Of a stretch of 47,823 nt of DNA, positions 33,536-43,424 are shown piece by piece. Each line of letters begins with the position of its first letter. Positions within the stretch are counted from its first letter, which is position 1. A program made the position numbers and the translations under genes. This stretch comes from Prevotellaceae bacterium UBA6417 (GTDB lineage: Bacteria; Bacteroidota; Bacteroidia; Bacteroidales; Bacteroidaceae), in NCBI GenBank assembly GCA_002439755.1, contig DJPH01000040.1:13717-61539 (forward strand), written 5' to 3'. The notes under the pieces were generated by a model. It searched no databases, was not told the DNA's origin, and saw nothing but the letters and a program-made list of their open reading frames with translations.

Positions 33536-34639
33536 ATGGGATTACAATGCGGCATAGTCGGCCTGCCCAATGTGGGCAAATCGACCCTTTTCAACTGCCT
33601 GAGCAATGCAAAGGCGCAGGCAGCCAACTTTCCTTTCTGCACCATAGAACCTAACGTAGGAGTCATCACCGTGCCCGACGAGCGGTTGCAGAAACTGGCA
33701 GAACTGGTACATCCGGGCAAAATCGTGCCCACCACAGTCGAAATAGTGGATATTGCCGGCCTCGTAAAAGGGGCAAGCAAGGGTGAAGGCTTGGGCAACC
33801 AGTTCCTGGCCAACATACGCGAGACCGATGCCATTATACATGTGTTGCGCTGCTTCGACGATGAAAACGTGACCCATGTCGACGGAAGCGTAGACCCGGT
33901 GCGCGACAAGGAAATCATAGATGCCGAACTACAGATAAAAGACCTCGACACCATAGACAACCGTCTGCGCAAGGTTGAAAAGGTGGCCCAGATGGGCGGC
34001 GACCAAAGTGCCAAGACAGAATATGCCGTGCTCACGGCCTATAAGGCAGCACTCGAGAAAGGACTCTCGGCACGCACCGTCACCTTTGAAAAGAAAGAAG
34101 AAATACAAGCAGCACGCAACCTGTTTCTGCTCACGGCCAAACCTGTACTCTACGTATGCAACGTTGACGAAGCCAGTGCAGCCACAGGCAACCAATATGT
34201 AGAAGCAGTGCGCGAGGCCATCAAGGACGAACATGCCGACCTGCTCGTGGTGGCAGCAAGAACCGAGGCCGACATTGCCGAACTCGAAACCTACGAAGAA
34301 AGACAAATGTTCCTTCAAGACGTCGGACTGACCGAATCGGGGAGCAACCGCTTGATAAAAGCTGCCTACAGACTGCTCAATCTCGAAACCTTTATCACAG
34401 CCGGCGAAATGGAGGTTAAGGCATGGACCTATCGCAAAGGGTGGAAAGCACCCCAGTGTGCCGGAGTCATACACACCGACTTTGAAAAAGGATTCATCAG
34501 AGCCGAAGTCATCAAATATGACGACTACATCAAATATGGCAGCGAAGCCGCAGTGCGCGAAGCCGGACGGCTCAATGTGGAAGGCAAAGATTATGTAGTG
34601 CAGGACGGCGACATCATGCATTTCCGCTTCAACGTATAA
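33536..34639 (+). CDS. ychF: Redox-regulated ATPase/GTPase YchF (Obg family)
   Basis: A 367-residue protein of the universally conserved YchF/OLA1 family, which binds ribosomes and prefers ATP. G1 is GLPNVGKS at residues 9-16, then FCTIEPNVGVI (switch I region), DIAGLVKGASKGEGLGNQFL (G3 and switch II), an NVDE motif at YVCNVDEAS where Obg GTPases have NKxD, and the C-terminal TGS domain ending EAGRLNVEGKDYVVQDGDIMHFRFNV. The start MGLQCGIVGLP is canonical. It heads an operon with lgt 14 bp downstream. Confidence 0.96.
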   Translation: MGLQCGIVGLPNVGKSTLFNCLSNAKAQAANFPFCTIEPNVGVITVPDERLQKLAELVHPGKIVPTTVEIVDIAGLVKGASKGEGLGNQFLANIRETDAIIHVLRCFDDENVTHVDGSVDPVRDKEIIDAELQIKDLDTIDNRLRKVEKVAQMGGDQSAKTEYAVLTAYKAALEKGLSARTVTFEKKEEIQAARNLFLLTAKPVLYVCNVDEASAATGNQYVEAVREAIKDEHADLLVVAARTEADIAELETYEERQMFLQDVGLTESGSNRLIKAAYRLLNLETFITAGEMEVKAWTYRKGWKAPQCAGVIHTDFEKGFIRAEVIKYDDYIKYGSEAAVREAGRLNVEGKDYVVQDGDIMHFRFNV

Positions 34640-34653
34640 ACACACCCGTCACC

Positions 34654-35487
34654 ATGCTTTCGTTCATCAACTGGTCGCCCGACATCATCGCCTTCCACAT
34701 CTTCGGGTTTCCCATACGCTGGTATGCCCTCTGCTGGTGCACGGCCCTCTATCTGGCCTACCTCAACATGCATCGTCTGTATCGCCAACAGAAAATCAGC
34801 GATGCCCTGTTCGAGCCCATCTTTGTCTACTGCTTCCTGGGTGTGCTCATAGGGGCACGCCTCGGCCACTGCCTGTTTTATGAACCCGGATACTTCCTTA
34901 CCCACCCCGTGGAAATGGTGTTTCCCATACGCCGCTTTGCCGACGGATGGAAAATAGTCGGCTATGAAGGACTGTCGAGCCACGGCGGCGTCATAGGACT
35001 CCTCATAGCCATCTGGCTCTATTGTCGGAAAACGAAGATGAACATCATGCACGTCCTTGACAACATGGGCATAATAACACCCCTCTCGGCAGCCTTCATA
35101 CGCCTGGGAAACCTCATGAACTCAGAGATAGTAGGCAATGCCACCGACCTACCATGGGGCTTTATCTTTGCACGCAACGGCGAAGACTTTCCACGCCACC
35201 CCGCACAGCTCTACGAAAGCATCGCCTATCTGCTCTTCTTTATAGCCATACAGATAGTCTACCACCATAAGAAAGACAAGGTGGGATCGGGATATTTCTT
35301 CGGACTGTGCCTCACATGCATCTTCACCTTCCGCTTCTTCATAGAATTCATCAAAGCCGACCAGGTGGCAGCCGAAGCCGACTTCATCATCAACATAGGC
35401 CAGCTGCTCAGCCTGCCCCTCGTGGCAATAGGCATCTACTGCCTCAGAGGCGGCAAGTATTGCAGGCTGCTCGCAGAGAAAAAATGA
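34654..35487 (+). CDS. lgt: Prolipoprotein diacylglyceryl transferase Lgt
   Basis: A 277-residue polytopic inner-membrane enzyme that transfers diacylglycerol from phosphatidylglycerol to the lipobox cysteine of prolipoproteins. Conserved regions include FGFPIRWYAL, GARLGHCLFYEP, the Lgt signature around YEGLSSHGGVIGLLIAIW, and AFIRLGNLMNSEIVG, with the C-terminal FRFFIEFIKADQ. Seven hydrophobic segments are visible. The start follows ychF by 14 bp. Its stop overlaps the fucosidase ATG (ATGA), so a secreted glycosidase is translationally coupled to the lipoprotein-modifying enzyme. Confidence 0.95.
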   Translation: MLSFINWSPDIIAFHIFGFPIRWYALCWCTALYLAYLNMHRLYRQQKISDALFEPIFVYCFLGVLIGARLGHCLFYEPGYFLTHPVEMVFPIRRFADGWKIVGYEGLSSHGGVIGLLIAIWLYCRKTKMNIMHVLDNMGIITPLSAAFIRLGNLMNSEIVGNATDLPWGFIFARNGEDFPRHPAQLYESIAYLLFFIAIQIVYHHKKDKVGSGYFFGLCLTCIFTFRFFIEFIKADQVAAEADFIINIGQLLSLPLVAIGIYCLRGGKYCRLLAEKK

Positions 35488-38000
35488 TACGCATCATTGC
35501 CACGGCCATCGCCATTCTCACAGCAACCAGTGCCTGCCCTGACATGGCCAAAAGCCATGACCAGACTCCACACGTCAACCAGAGCCCACTCGAAATCCGC
35601 TTTGACCAACCCACCACCCTCAAGGGTGCTCTGCCCTGGTACTACGGAAAGCCCCCTGGATATAACGGCAAAGTGCCTATAGGATATGGCAACGCAGCCC
35701 TCGTCGACCCCTATTGGGAACAGGCCTCACTGCCTGTAGGCAACGGAATGCTGGGAGCCTCCATCTTCGGTGCCATAGCAACCGAACGCATCTCCCTGAA
35801 CGAAAAGTCGCTTTGGATAGGCGGCCCCAACACAGAAAAGGGAGCAGCCTATTACTGGAACGTCAACAAAGCATCGGCCGACAAGGTGAAAGAAATACGC
35901 GAAGCCTTTGCACGCGGCGACCACAGGCTGGCCTCGCAGCTCACAAGCCAAAACATGAACGGCATCGTATCCTATGAACCACAAGACGAAAATCCCTTCA
36001 GGTTTGGCACATTCACCACACTGGGCGAGCTCCACATAGCCACAGGCATCGACCCGACAAGCATCACCGGCTATGAACGTGTGCTTTCACTCGACAGCGC
36101 AATGGCACGCATCGCATTCACCGACAGCCACACCCGGACACGATATACCCGCGAAACCTTCTGCTCATATCCCGACAACGTCATGGTGATGCGCTACAAG
36201 GCCGACCGGAAGAAGCAGCAAAACCTGCAACTCACCTACCACCCCAACCCGCTGGCCACAGGCACCTGCACACCACAAGGCAAAGACGCCATCTGCTACA
36301 AAGCCACATTAGACAACAACGGCATGCAGTTCTGCCTGCTCATAAAGGCACTGACCAAGGGCGGAACCATTGACAATACAGGCGGAAAACTGACCGTCAG
36401 CAATGCCGACGAAGCTATATTCATCGTCACGGCCGGCACAGACTACAAGATGAACTTTGACCCCGACTTTGACGACCCCAAGACCTACGTGGGCAGCAAT
36501 CCCGAGCCGGCAGCACAAAAGAGGCTGCTGACAGCCTCCAAAATGGGCTACCAAAAGCTGCTCAAACGCCACCTGCACGACTACATGCCACTGTTCGGAC
36601 GCGTCAGGCTCAAACTGGGCGGCAGCAACACCGCCACATCCCACATCTCCACCCCGGAACGCCTCAGACAATATCGACAAGGAAAACACGACACCTATCT
36701 GGAATCGCTCTACTTTCAATACGGCCGCTACCTGCTCATAGCCTCATCGCGCAAAGGAGCACTCCCCGCCAATCTGCAAGGAATATGGCTCAACAACATC
36801 AACGGACCCTGGCACTGCGACTACCACAACAACATCAACATACAGATGAACTACTGGCCCGCACTCACAGGCAACCTGGCCGAATGCGTGCAACCACTCA
36901 CCGACTACATCAAAACACAGGTCAAACCGGGTGCCGTCACCGCTAAAAGCTACTACGGAGCACGGGGATGGACCTCATCCATATCGGGCAACCCGTTCGG
37001 ATTTACCGCACCTCTGCGCGACCGTAATATGCAATACAACCTTTGCTTTGCGGCAGGGCCGTGGCTGGCAACCCACCTATGGGAATACTACGACTATACA
37101 CGTGACACGGACTGGTTGCGCACAGAAGGATACCCGATCATCAAGGGCGCAGCACAATTTGCGTGTGACTTCCTGTGGCACAAAGCCGATGGAACCTATA
37201 CGGCAGCACCGAGCACATCACCCGAACACGGTGACGTGGACGAAGGAGCCACATTCGTGCATGCCGTGGTGCGCGAACTGCTGGCCGACGCCGTCAAGGC
37301 CGCACACCTGCTCCATGTCGACACCGAAGAAGCAAAGCAATGGCAACACGTGGCAGACCACCTGGTGCCCTACCGCATAGGACGCTACGGGCAACTGCTG
37401 GAATGGAGCACCGACATCGACGACCCCAACGACCGGCACCGTCATGTCAACCACCTCTTCGGGCTACATCCCGGAAGTCACATCAGCCCATCTGCCACAC
37501 CTCAACTCGCAAAAGCAGCACGCACCGTGCTCGAACATCGCGGAGACGGAGCCACAGGATGGAGCATGGGATGGAAACTCAACCTGTGGGCACGGCTACA
37601 CGACGGCGACCATGCGTACAAGCTCTATGGCAACCTGCTCAAGAACGGCACGGCCGACAACCTCTGGGATATGCACCCTCCATTCCAGATAGACGGCAAT
37701 TTCGGGGGCACAGCCGGCATTATCGAAATGCTGATGCAAAGCCATACAGGCTGTATTCACCTGCTTCCCGCATTGCCGGATGCATGGAGCGAAGGCTCCG
37801 TTGAAGGGCTGATGGCACGCGGAAATTTCGGCATTGACATTGCATGGAAGCAGGGCAAAGCCACCAAAGCCACAGTCACATCCCACAAGGGCGGCAACTG
37901 CACCATACGCTACGGCAACAGCATCCTCGAGTTTCCCACCAAAGCAGGGAAACAATATACCCTGACTTTCGACAACAACAGCCAACCCGCCCTGCAATAG
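35484..38000 (+). CDS. Glycoside hydrolase family 95 alpha-L-fucosidase
   Basis: An 838-residue secreted enzyme. The N-terminus MIRIIATAIAILTATSACPD is a signal sequence with a poor lipobox, so either signal peptidase could act. The GH95 start is ASLPVGNGMLGASIFGAIATERISLNEKSLWIGGP. The (alpha/alpha)6 barrel carries YHNNINIQMNYWPA (near 447-460, paired Asn), APSTSPEHGD (Glu near 580, candidate general acid) and MHPPFQIDGNFGG (Asp near 736). These match the known GH95 active-site layout for 1,2-alpha-fucose or related alpha-galactose residues on host or plant glycans. The ATG is taken at the ATGA overlap with lgt. Confidence 0.92.
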   Translation: MIRIIATAIAILTATSACPDMAKSHDQTPHVNQSPLEIRFDQPTTLKGALPWYYGKPPGYNGKVPIGYGNAALVDPYWEQASLPVGNGMLGASIFGAIATERISLNEKSLWIGGPNTEKGAAYYWNVNKASADKVKEIREAFARGDHRLASQLTSQNMNGIVSYEPQDENPFRFGTFTTLGELHIATGIDPTSITGYERVLSLDSAMARIAFTDSHTRTRYTRETFCSYPDNVMVMRYKADRKKQQNLQLTYHPNPLATGTCTPQGKDAICYKATLDNNGMQFCLLIKALTKGGTIDNTGGKLTVSNADEAIFIVTAGTDYKMNFDPDFDDPKTYVGSNPEPAAQKRLLTASKMGYQKLLKRHLHDYMPLFGRVRLKLGGSNTATSHISTPERLRQYRQGKHDTYLESLYFQYGRYLLIASSRKGALPANLQGIWLNNINGPWHCDYHNNINIQMNYWPALTGNLAECVQPLTDYIKTQVKPGAVTAKSYYGARGWTSSISGNPFGFTAPLRDRNMQYNLCFAAGPWLATHLWEYYDYTRDTDWLRTEGYPIIKGAAQFACDFLWHKADGTYTAAPSTSPEHGDVDEGATFVHAVVRELLADAVKAAHLLHVDTEEAKQWQHVADHLVPYRIGRYGQLLEWSTDIDDPNDRHRHVNHLFGLHPGSHISPSATPQLAKAARTVLEHRGDGATGWSMGWKLNLWARLHDGDHAYKLYGNLLKNGTADNLWDMHPPFQIDGNFGGTAGIIEMLMQSHTGCIHLLPALPDAWSEGSVEGLMARGNFGIDIAWKQGKATKATVTSHKGGNCTIRYGNSILEFPTKAGKQYTLTFDNNSQPALQ

Positions 38001-38019
38001 AAGGCAGAGCAAACTAAAA

Positions 38020-38048
38020 GCCGCGCCCGGAAACATCCGTGGCGCGGC
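38020..38048 (-). terminator. Convergent terminator between GH95 and oxidoreductase genes
   Basis: An 8-bp G+C stem GCCGCGCC/GGCGCGGC with an inner CGG/CCG pair. On the minus strand it is followed by CTTTTAGTTT, and it may also work on the plus strand. Confidence 0.7.
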
Positions 38049-38075
38049 CAACTCTATTATCAACCAACCTGCTTC

Positions 38076-39491
38076 TCAGCAGTTATTTCGCTTGTCGCAA
38101 TAAGGCAACTTATAGGGACGACGGTATTCGTACCAGTAGAGACGATGTGCAGCAGCCTCCTTATCACCCTCGAAACTCAGCAAAGCGGGATTCCACTTAA
38201 CCGGACGCTTCAATTCACGTGCAATATTGAAGAGGCAGCAAAGTGTATTGGTGCTGCATCCGTATTCCACGGGAGCGATAGGATCCTTATGCGCACGGAT
38301 GGCATCGATGAAGTTCTGCATATGCGGAGAACTTACTTCATATTGGCCCTTCTCCACCTTTTCTTCCTGTTTCTTGAGCAGGTCTTTCTTGGAGCACTCT
38401 ATGTAACCGCGTGACACTTTGAGCCAGCCATCATCACCGATAAACTTGATTCCTTGCCAATCAGGCTTGCTTTCGTCAAACGGTTGCTCGGTCATCACAA
38501 TGCCGTTTGCATATTTCATCGTGGCATGTTTCAGCCCATTGTAGCCCTGAGGAATGAACTCCACCGGACCCAGTCCGTCCATTCCGATGGCAGCCTGAGC
38601 AATATCATACATGTGGGCACCCCAGTCTGCGGGATAGCCGTTGCCGGTTTCCTGATACCAACGCCATGCACCCCACAGTTTCTCGTTCACATCCGGATCA
38701 AGAGATATGGGAGGACACAAATCTGGATGATAATGAATCTTGGGATCGTTAAGCGGACCCATCCATTGGTTAAAGTTCAGATTGGCAGGTACGCGCTCTT
38801 CAGGAAGATTCAAAGGCTTTGGAGGATCGCCTACACGAACATGTATCTCATTAATGTGACCTATGCCACCTGCACGTACCAAAGCTATGGCTTGCTGGAA
38901 CTCCTTGCTGGAACGTTGCTGGCTACCCATCTGCATAATGCGGTGGTTGGCACGTACAGCTGCCTGCACGGCCAGTCCTTCGGTAATGGTATATGCCAAA
39001 GGCTTCTGGCAATAAACATCCTTACCTGCCTGGCAGGAATGAATGGCAATCAATGCATGCCAGTGGTCGGGAGTGGCAATCTCTATGGCATCGATGTCCT
39101 TGCGCTCCAATAAGTCTTCATAAAATTCGTACATGTCGCAACGCTCATTCTGGCCTGACTTCTTCTGCCATTCGGCCACACGGCGGCGAAAACGCTCGCG
39201 CTTGATTGAATCGACGTCACAGCATGCTGCCACCTGTACACCGGGGCACTCGGAAAAACTGTAGAAGTCGCTCAGTCCTTGCTGGCCTAAGCCGACAAAG
39301 CCCAATACTATACGATCACTTGGAGCTATCTTTACTCCGTTCAATGTCCAACTCGGCAATATGGTCAGACTGGCCAGACCCAATGCCGAAAGACCCAAAA
39401 AGTCCCTACGCGACATTTCTTTGGAATCACCGGCAGACTGACTTTTCTTCAATTCCTTGGAATTGCTTTGCTTGTTTGTTTCTTTCTCCAT
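38076..39491 (-). CDS. Gfo/Idh/MocA family oxidoreductase, probable Tat export
   Basis: A 471-residue protein. A twin-arginine signal SRRDFLGLSALGLASLTILP begins near residue 27, after a polar N-terminal stretch. The NAD-binding fold follows (LGFVGLGQQGLSDF, VAACCDV), with ATPDHWHALIAIHSCQAGKDVYCQKPL. The usual EKP motif reads QKP here, keeping the catalytic Lys but not the Glu. Related Bacteroidales exported dehydrogenases oxidise sugars, some at C3 of glycosides, so glycan processing in the periplasm is a plausible role. It follows the large secreted protein gene by 106 bp. The ATG at 39491 is chosen to give the Tat signal without the unrelated upstream 23 codons. Confidence 0.83.
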   Translation of the reverse strand: MEKETNKQSNSKELKKSQSAGDSKEMSRRDFLGLSALGLASLTILPSWTLNGVKIAPSDRIVLGFVGLGQQGLSDFYSFSECPGVQVAACCDVDSIKRERFRRRVAEWQKKSGQNERCDMYEFYEDLLERKDIDAIEIATPDHWHALIAIHSCQAGKDVYCQKPLAYTITEGLAVQAAVRANHRIMQMGSQQRSSKEFQQAIALVRAGGIGHINEIHVRVGDPPKPLNLPEERVPANLNFNQWMGPLNDPKIHYHPDLCPPISLDPDVNEKLWGAWRWYQETGNGYPADWGAHMYDIAQAAIGMDGLGPVEFIPQGYNGLKHATMKYANGIVMTEQPFDESKPDWQGIKFIGDDGWLKVSRGYIECSKKDLLKKQEEKVEKGQYEVSSPHMQNFIDAIRAHKDPIAPVEYGCSTNTLCCLFNIARELKRPVKWNPALLSFEGDKEAAAHRLYWYEYRRPYKLPYCDKRNNC

Positions 39492-39597
39492 TTTAATATC
39501 TTTGAAGTTACTTATGTATTCCGCTGTAAAATTAATCATTTTGCTTTGTTTACAGCGCAAAAGCTGTATTTATTTTCACTTACAGGCCTCACTTTCT

Positions 39598-41997
39598 TCA
39601 ATCTTTATACAGCATCTTCATTTCCACCCCTACCGGATAGGTCTTGGTGGCCCCGGCGGCTTTCAATGTGACACGTACAGGCCGACGGGCGTTGACATGC
39701 ACTTTTGCAACTGAAGTCTCCATGTTGTCTACCACCAGTTCGCCATCCGACAGGCGGGCCCTGCAATTCCAGGCCTCTACATCTCCCGATGACGGTACTA
39801 CGACATATGCCGTCGTCATGACACACTCTTCCATGGCCTTGAACATTTCAAACACGGTATTGTCGCCCGAACCGCCGGACTGGCCGAAATCACATATCTG
39901 ATCCTGATTGGCAGGACGCAGCCAGTTGCTGATAAGGTCAAGGTATTGCTCACCCACGATGCTGTCACAACGGCCCCAGCCCTGCGGTTCTTTCTTGTCG
40001 GGAACGCATACCCAGGACTCCAGATAAGGGTCGGGCAGGAAGCCCCACCGTATCTTTCCATCGTCGCGCACCACTTGCATGCAAGCCCCCATCGTGTCCA
40101 TCATGTTCGACAGATAGTGGGTCTCGCCCGTCAGCAAGTAAAGGTAATAATAGGCATATATCTTCCATGAAGTCCAACCGTGAGGGGAATTCATCACCTG
40201 ATTGGGTGAGAAATACACGTCGAGAGCCTCCCAAAAGCGCAGTGTTGCGCCACGCATGCGGCAATCGGGTATGAGGTTTTGCTCCAGACAACGATGCTTC
40301 TGCATCATGTATCGGGCAGCCATGGCCATCCGCATTCGCTCGCCTTCATCGGCCGACAGCAGGCCGGCCATGCCCATCTGCAGGGCACTGCACGAAATCA
40401 TCCCGTCTTCGAAAGTCATGTCGCCCTCGGTTTCTATGTCATCAAGGCGACGTGCCAAATCGTCGGCTGCACGCATGGCCGACTGCAGATGGCGGCGATA
40501 GGGAGCCAGCCAACAGGTATCCGTGGCTGCAGCCTCCTTTTCTGCCATGGCAAGTTCCATCATTGATTTGGCCGGATAGATGACAGCGGTATAATGAACC
40601 CCCTTCGAACGATAAGAACCATCTTTCCATTGCACACTGTCGGAACACAGGAAATCACCGACACGCGAAGCCCATCGTAGGTATTTAGACTTGCCTGTCG
40701 ACCTCCAATAATCCACCAATATGCCTGCAAGGGTTGAGAAGTTTTGTATGCGGTGGGGAAGTACACGGGCACTCAACGGCACACCCCGCGATGTATCTAT
40801 AACCATGCACACACGCCGTTCAAATATCTGCTCTAGCTTCCCGTCTGAATCGGGCTTCGGCATGTGCCACGCACCAAGAGCACCGGCATAATAACCGTAT
40901 ATCTGCTCTGCCGAACCTCCGGCCATCGGTGGGTATTTGACCACCCAGTCACGGGCAGCGTTTAAATACCAATTCCAAGCCTTGCGGACGTAAAACGAAG
41001 CCTCAGCTTTTTTCTTGTTCTGCGAAAGAATTTGCAGCTTGTATACTCCGGGTACGTCAGGCGTGTTGAAATCACACTGATAAACCGATGATGCGACTTT
41101 CTTGAAGTGCTTAAACGATATGGAGTGCTTCTTTCCATCGGGCCGCACAAGAACAGCCGAACGCATACCTTTCGCAGAAAAGACCTTAAATGAGAGGCTC
41201 TCGCCGGGGACCAACGTATAACGCTTCAGTTCAATCATCGGTGACAGCAGCCATTGAGCCAGTTTGGGCTTTATGCTGTCCATCGTGTTTACCATTCCCA
41301 AATGGAAATACCAATAACGGGTTTCACCCGGTTTCAAGCGTGTCAAATGCTGCGGATGACGCTCGGGCAAAGGCAGACGATGGAGCAAATCAAAACTTGC
41401 CGTCTTTATCTGATGCCCCCATCCCCACTCTTTCTTTTCTTCTTGAATATAATTAAGGGCATATGAGGCTACAGGAGAATACGAGCCCAAGGCCAATATC
41501 ACTCCGCGCGGAGACATCAGATAGCCCCATGCAAAGTTCCTTTCACAACGCATCAAGGTCGGAAAGAACTTTTTGTCCCATTCAGGAAAGGTATGCATCT
41601 CGGCATCCACACCGACACGCATCCTGAGACGCACAGGCTCATAAGGCACCGAACCGGCATTGTGAGCTGAAAGCACCACTTGCAAATGGTCACCCAACGG
41701 CCTGTATGACAAACTAAGTTCGACATCACCCTTGCGGCCAACAAAGCGTTGGCCATCGGCACGAAGCTGCAACCCCTCAAAGGAAGGGCCACCCATGGTA
41801 TCTGTGCGGAAAGGCACGACTTCGCGGCTGCCACTAACATCACCGACGAACTCCTTGATAACACCGCTATTGTCATCTATCGTAACTTCCCAGCCATCGC
41901 CTTTCAATACACGGGCAGAAGCATTTGCCATGCCGAAAAACAAACAACAAATAGAGCAGACAAGAGCCGCCTTTAGGTAAATCCTTAAAAATCCCAT
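39598..41997 (-). CDS. Large secreted protein of unknown function, possibly a six-hairpin glycosidase-like enzyme
   Basis: A 799-residue protein with signal peptide MGFLRIYLKAALVCSICCLFFGMANASA. The first 250 residues look beta-rich (GWEVTIDDNSGVIKEFVGDVSG, LRADGQRFVGRKGDVELSLSYRPLGDHLQVVLSAHN). Residues about 260-350 resemble an Ig-like linker (YTLVPGESLSFKVFSAKG). The rest is alpha-helical, with repeated helix pairs rich in Trp, Tyr and Ala (ILVDYWRSTGKSKYLRWASRVGDFLCSD, YYYLYLLTGETHYLSNMMDTMGACMQV), as in alpha/alpha-toroid glycosidases and lyases. I do not recognise a family signature. The oxidoreductase gene downstream suggests joint work on a glycan. Confidence 0.65.
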   Translation of the reverse strand: MGFLRIYLKAALVCSICCLFFGMANASARVLKGDGWEVTIDDNSGVIKEFVGDVSGSREVVPFRTDTMGGPSFEGLQLRADGQRFVGRKGDVELSLSYRPLGDHLQVVLSAHNAGSVPYEPVRLRMRVGVDAEMHTFPEWDKKFFPTLMRCERNFAWGYLMSPRGVILALGSYSPVASYALNYIQEEKKEWGWGHQIKTASFDLLHRLPLPERHPQHLTRLKPGETRYWYFHLGMVNTMDSIKPKLAQWLLSPMIELKRYTLVPGESLSFKVFSAKGMRSAVLVRPDGKKHSISFKHFKKVASSVYQCDFNTPDVPGVYKLQILSQNKKKAEASFYVRKAWNWYLNAARDWVVKYPPMAGGSAEQIYGYYAGALGAWHMPKPDSDGKLEQIFERRVCMVIDTSRGVPLSARVLPHRIQNFSTLAGILVDYWRSTGKSKYLRWASRVGDFLCSDSVQWKDGSYRSKGVHYTAVIYPAKSMMELAMAEKEAAATDTCWLAPYRRHLQSAMRAADDLARRLDDIETEGDMTFEDGMISCSALQMGMAGLLSADEGERMRMAMAARYMMQKHRCLEQNLIPDCRMRGATLRFWEALDVYFSPNQVMNSPHGWTSWKIYAYYYLYLLTGETHYLSNMMDTMGACMQVVRDDGKIRWGFLPDPYLESWVCVPDKKEPQGWGRCDSIVGEQYLDLISNWLRPANQDQICDFGQSGGSGDNTVFEMFKAMEECVMTTAYVVVPSSGDVEAWNCRARLSDGELVVDNMETSVAKVHVNARRPVRVTLKAAGATKTYPVGVEMKMLYKD

Positions 41998-42138
41998 CTT
42001 TTAAATCTTTGTCATAATATATAGCCTGCAAGCGTCTACAGGCTCTAAACACCACAAAAGTACGAAAAAAGCAGCCATAAGCCCCCGAAACATAAGACAA
42101 AACAAACCTTCTCATCGGTAAAATCCGAATGTTTTCCG

Positions 42139-42146
42139 TATTTTTG
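42139..42146 (+). promoter_or_regulatory. -7 box for the acyltransferase gene
   Basis: TATTTTTG followed by C, 26 bp before the start codon. The intergenic region 41998-42172 is shared with the divergent 799-residue gene, for which I see no clear box. Confidence 0.55.
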
Positions 42147-42172
42147 CGACAAATAATTAACACGATAGTTCT

Positions 42173-43315
42173 ATGGATTGGATAAAAAAAGACAATGTCG
42201 GATGGGTGGATTTGCTTCGCATCATCGCCATTTTTGCTGTTGTATACTCGCACTCATGCGACTTCTTCATTGCACAATTCAATAACGACCGGGCATCGTT
42301 CCTGACAGGGTTGTTCATGGAAAGCATCGGACGCCCCTGCGTGGTCTTGATGGTAATGATTTCGGGACATCTGCTGTTGCCAATAAAACAAGGATACACA
42401 TTAGGTGGTTATTATCGCAAACGCATCGGACGCATTATGATACCTTTGGCGTTTTGGTCATTAGTCCTACCGGTGGCTTTCTACGCCTATTACCGGTACT
42501 TCGGACAAAACACTGCCAATCCGATCATTGATGCAAGTTCATTCACTTTGGACAGCATGGTGAATCATATGTATACCTTCATTTTCAACTTCACCTATGA
42601 AGGCACTCCCTTATGGTTCCTTTACATGCTTATAGGCCTGTATCTGGCTCTTCCCATCGTAAATGCCTGGCTCGTACAAGCCACCAAGAAGGATCTGCAA
42701 ACCGTCTTATGTTTGTGGGCAGCCACTTTGGTGCTGTCTTATCTGAAAGTGGCCGTACCGCTGCTTGGAGGAAGCGGTGAAGCAGGTTTCGCCCCCATAT
42801 TCGGAGAATGCACATGGAATTTTTATGGCTCTTTCTACTATATGTCTGGCTTTATGGGATATATGCTACTGGCATACTACCTAAAAACTTACCCTCTCAA
42901 TTGGACTTGGGGAAAGACTTTGTCAGTAGCCATACCGGTATATCTGGCAGGATATGCCGTCACATCATTCGGCTACATCTATGTAAACAACCTTTTCCCA
43001 GGTGATTACAAATACTTGGAAATTCCATGGTACATGTGCGGCCTCAACGTAGCCATGCAGGCCTTCGGGGTATATATCATATTTGCCAAACTAAAAGTTA
43101 AATCACGCCCCTGGCTTTCCAAAGCCGCCGCCATGATGTTCGGCATCTATCTGTGCCATTTCCCCATTGTGCACATCACTTACGATTGGTTCCATTTACC
43201 GGAACTGCCATTTCCCGTTCAGATCATACTCATCTCGAGTACATCGTTTGTAATCAGTTACGCCATCACAAGATTGCTCTATAGCATACCCTTGACACGC
43301 AAATTGGTAAAATAG
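42173..43315 (+). CDS. Acyltransferase 3 family membrane protein
   Basis: A 380-residue polytopic protein with about ten hydrophobic segments. The N-terminus has the family pattern WVDLLRIIAIFAVVYSHSCDFF, where the His (VYSHS) is the expected catalytic position, then RPCVVLMVMISGHLLLP and a YYRKRIGRIMIPLAFWSLVLP loop. FGIYLCHFPIVH near the end matches the late conserved helix. Such proteins O-acetylate or otherwise acylate cell-surface polysaccharides in the inner membrane; the acceptor is unknown. It stands alone with its own promoter and no visible glycan operon around it. Confidence 0.88.
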   Translation: MDWIKKDNVGWVDLLRIIAIFAVVYSHSCDFFIAQFNNDRASFLTGLFMESIGRPCVVLMVMISGHLLLPIKQGYTLGGYYRKRIGRIMIPLAFWSLVLPVAFYAYYRYFGQNTANPIIDASSFTLDSMVNHMYTFIFNFTYEGTPLWFLYMLIGLYLALPIVNAWLVQATKKDLQTVLCLWAATLVLSYLKVAVPLLGGSGEAGFAPIFGECTWNFYGSFYYMSGFMGYMLLAYYLKTYPLNWTWGKTLSVAIPVYLAGYAVTSFGYIYVNNLFPGDYKYLEIPWYMCGLNVAMQAFGVYIIFAKLKVKSRPWLSKAAAMMFGIYLCHFPIVHITYDWFHLPELPFPVQIILISSTSFVISYAITRLLYSIPLTRKLVK

Positions 43316-43370
43316 CACCTATCAGATGCAAAAAACAGCCTCATTACAATACACAAAACAAAAAAACGCG

Positions 43371-43378
43371 TACTTTTG
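43371..43378 (+). promoter_or_regulatory. -7 box for the ABM lipoprotein gene
   Basis: TACTTTTG followed by C. The leader is about 40 nt. Confidence 0.6.
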
Positions 43379-43424
43379 CAGTGTGTTCTCATAGATATAG
43401 GCAACGTTTTTAAACTCAACCATA

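Noticed and set aside
35307..35483. N-terminal extension of the GH95 protein inside lgt
   Set aside because: The extra residues are an out-of-frame reading of lgt and lack a signal peptide; the ATG at 35484 gives a proper one.
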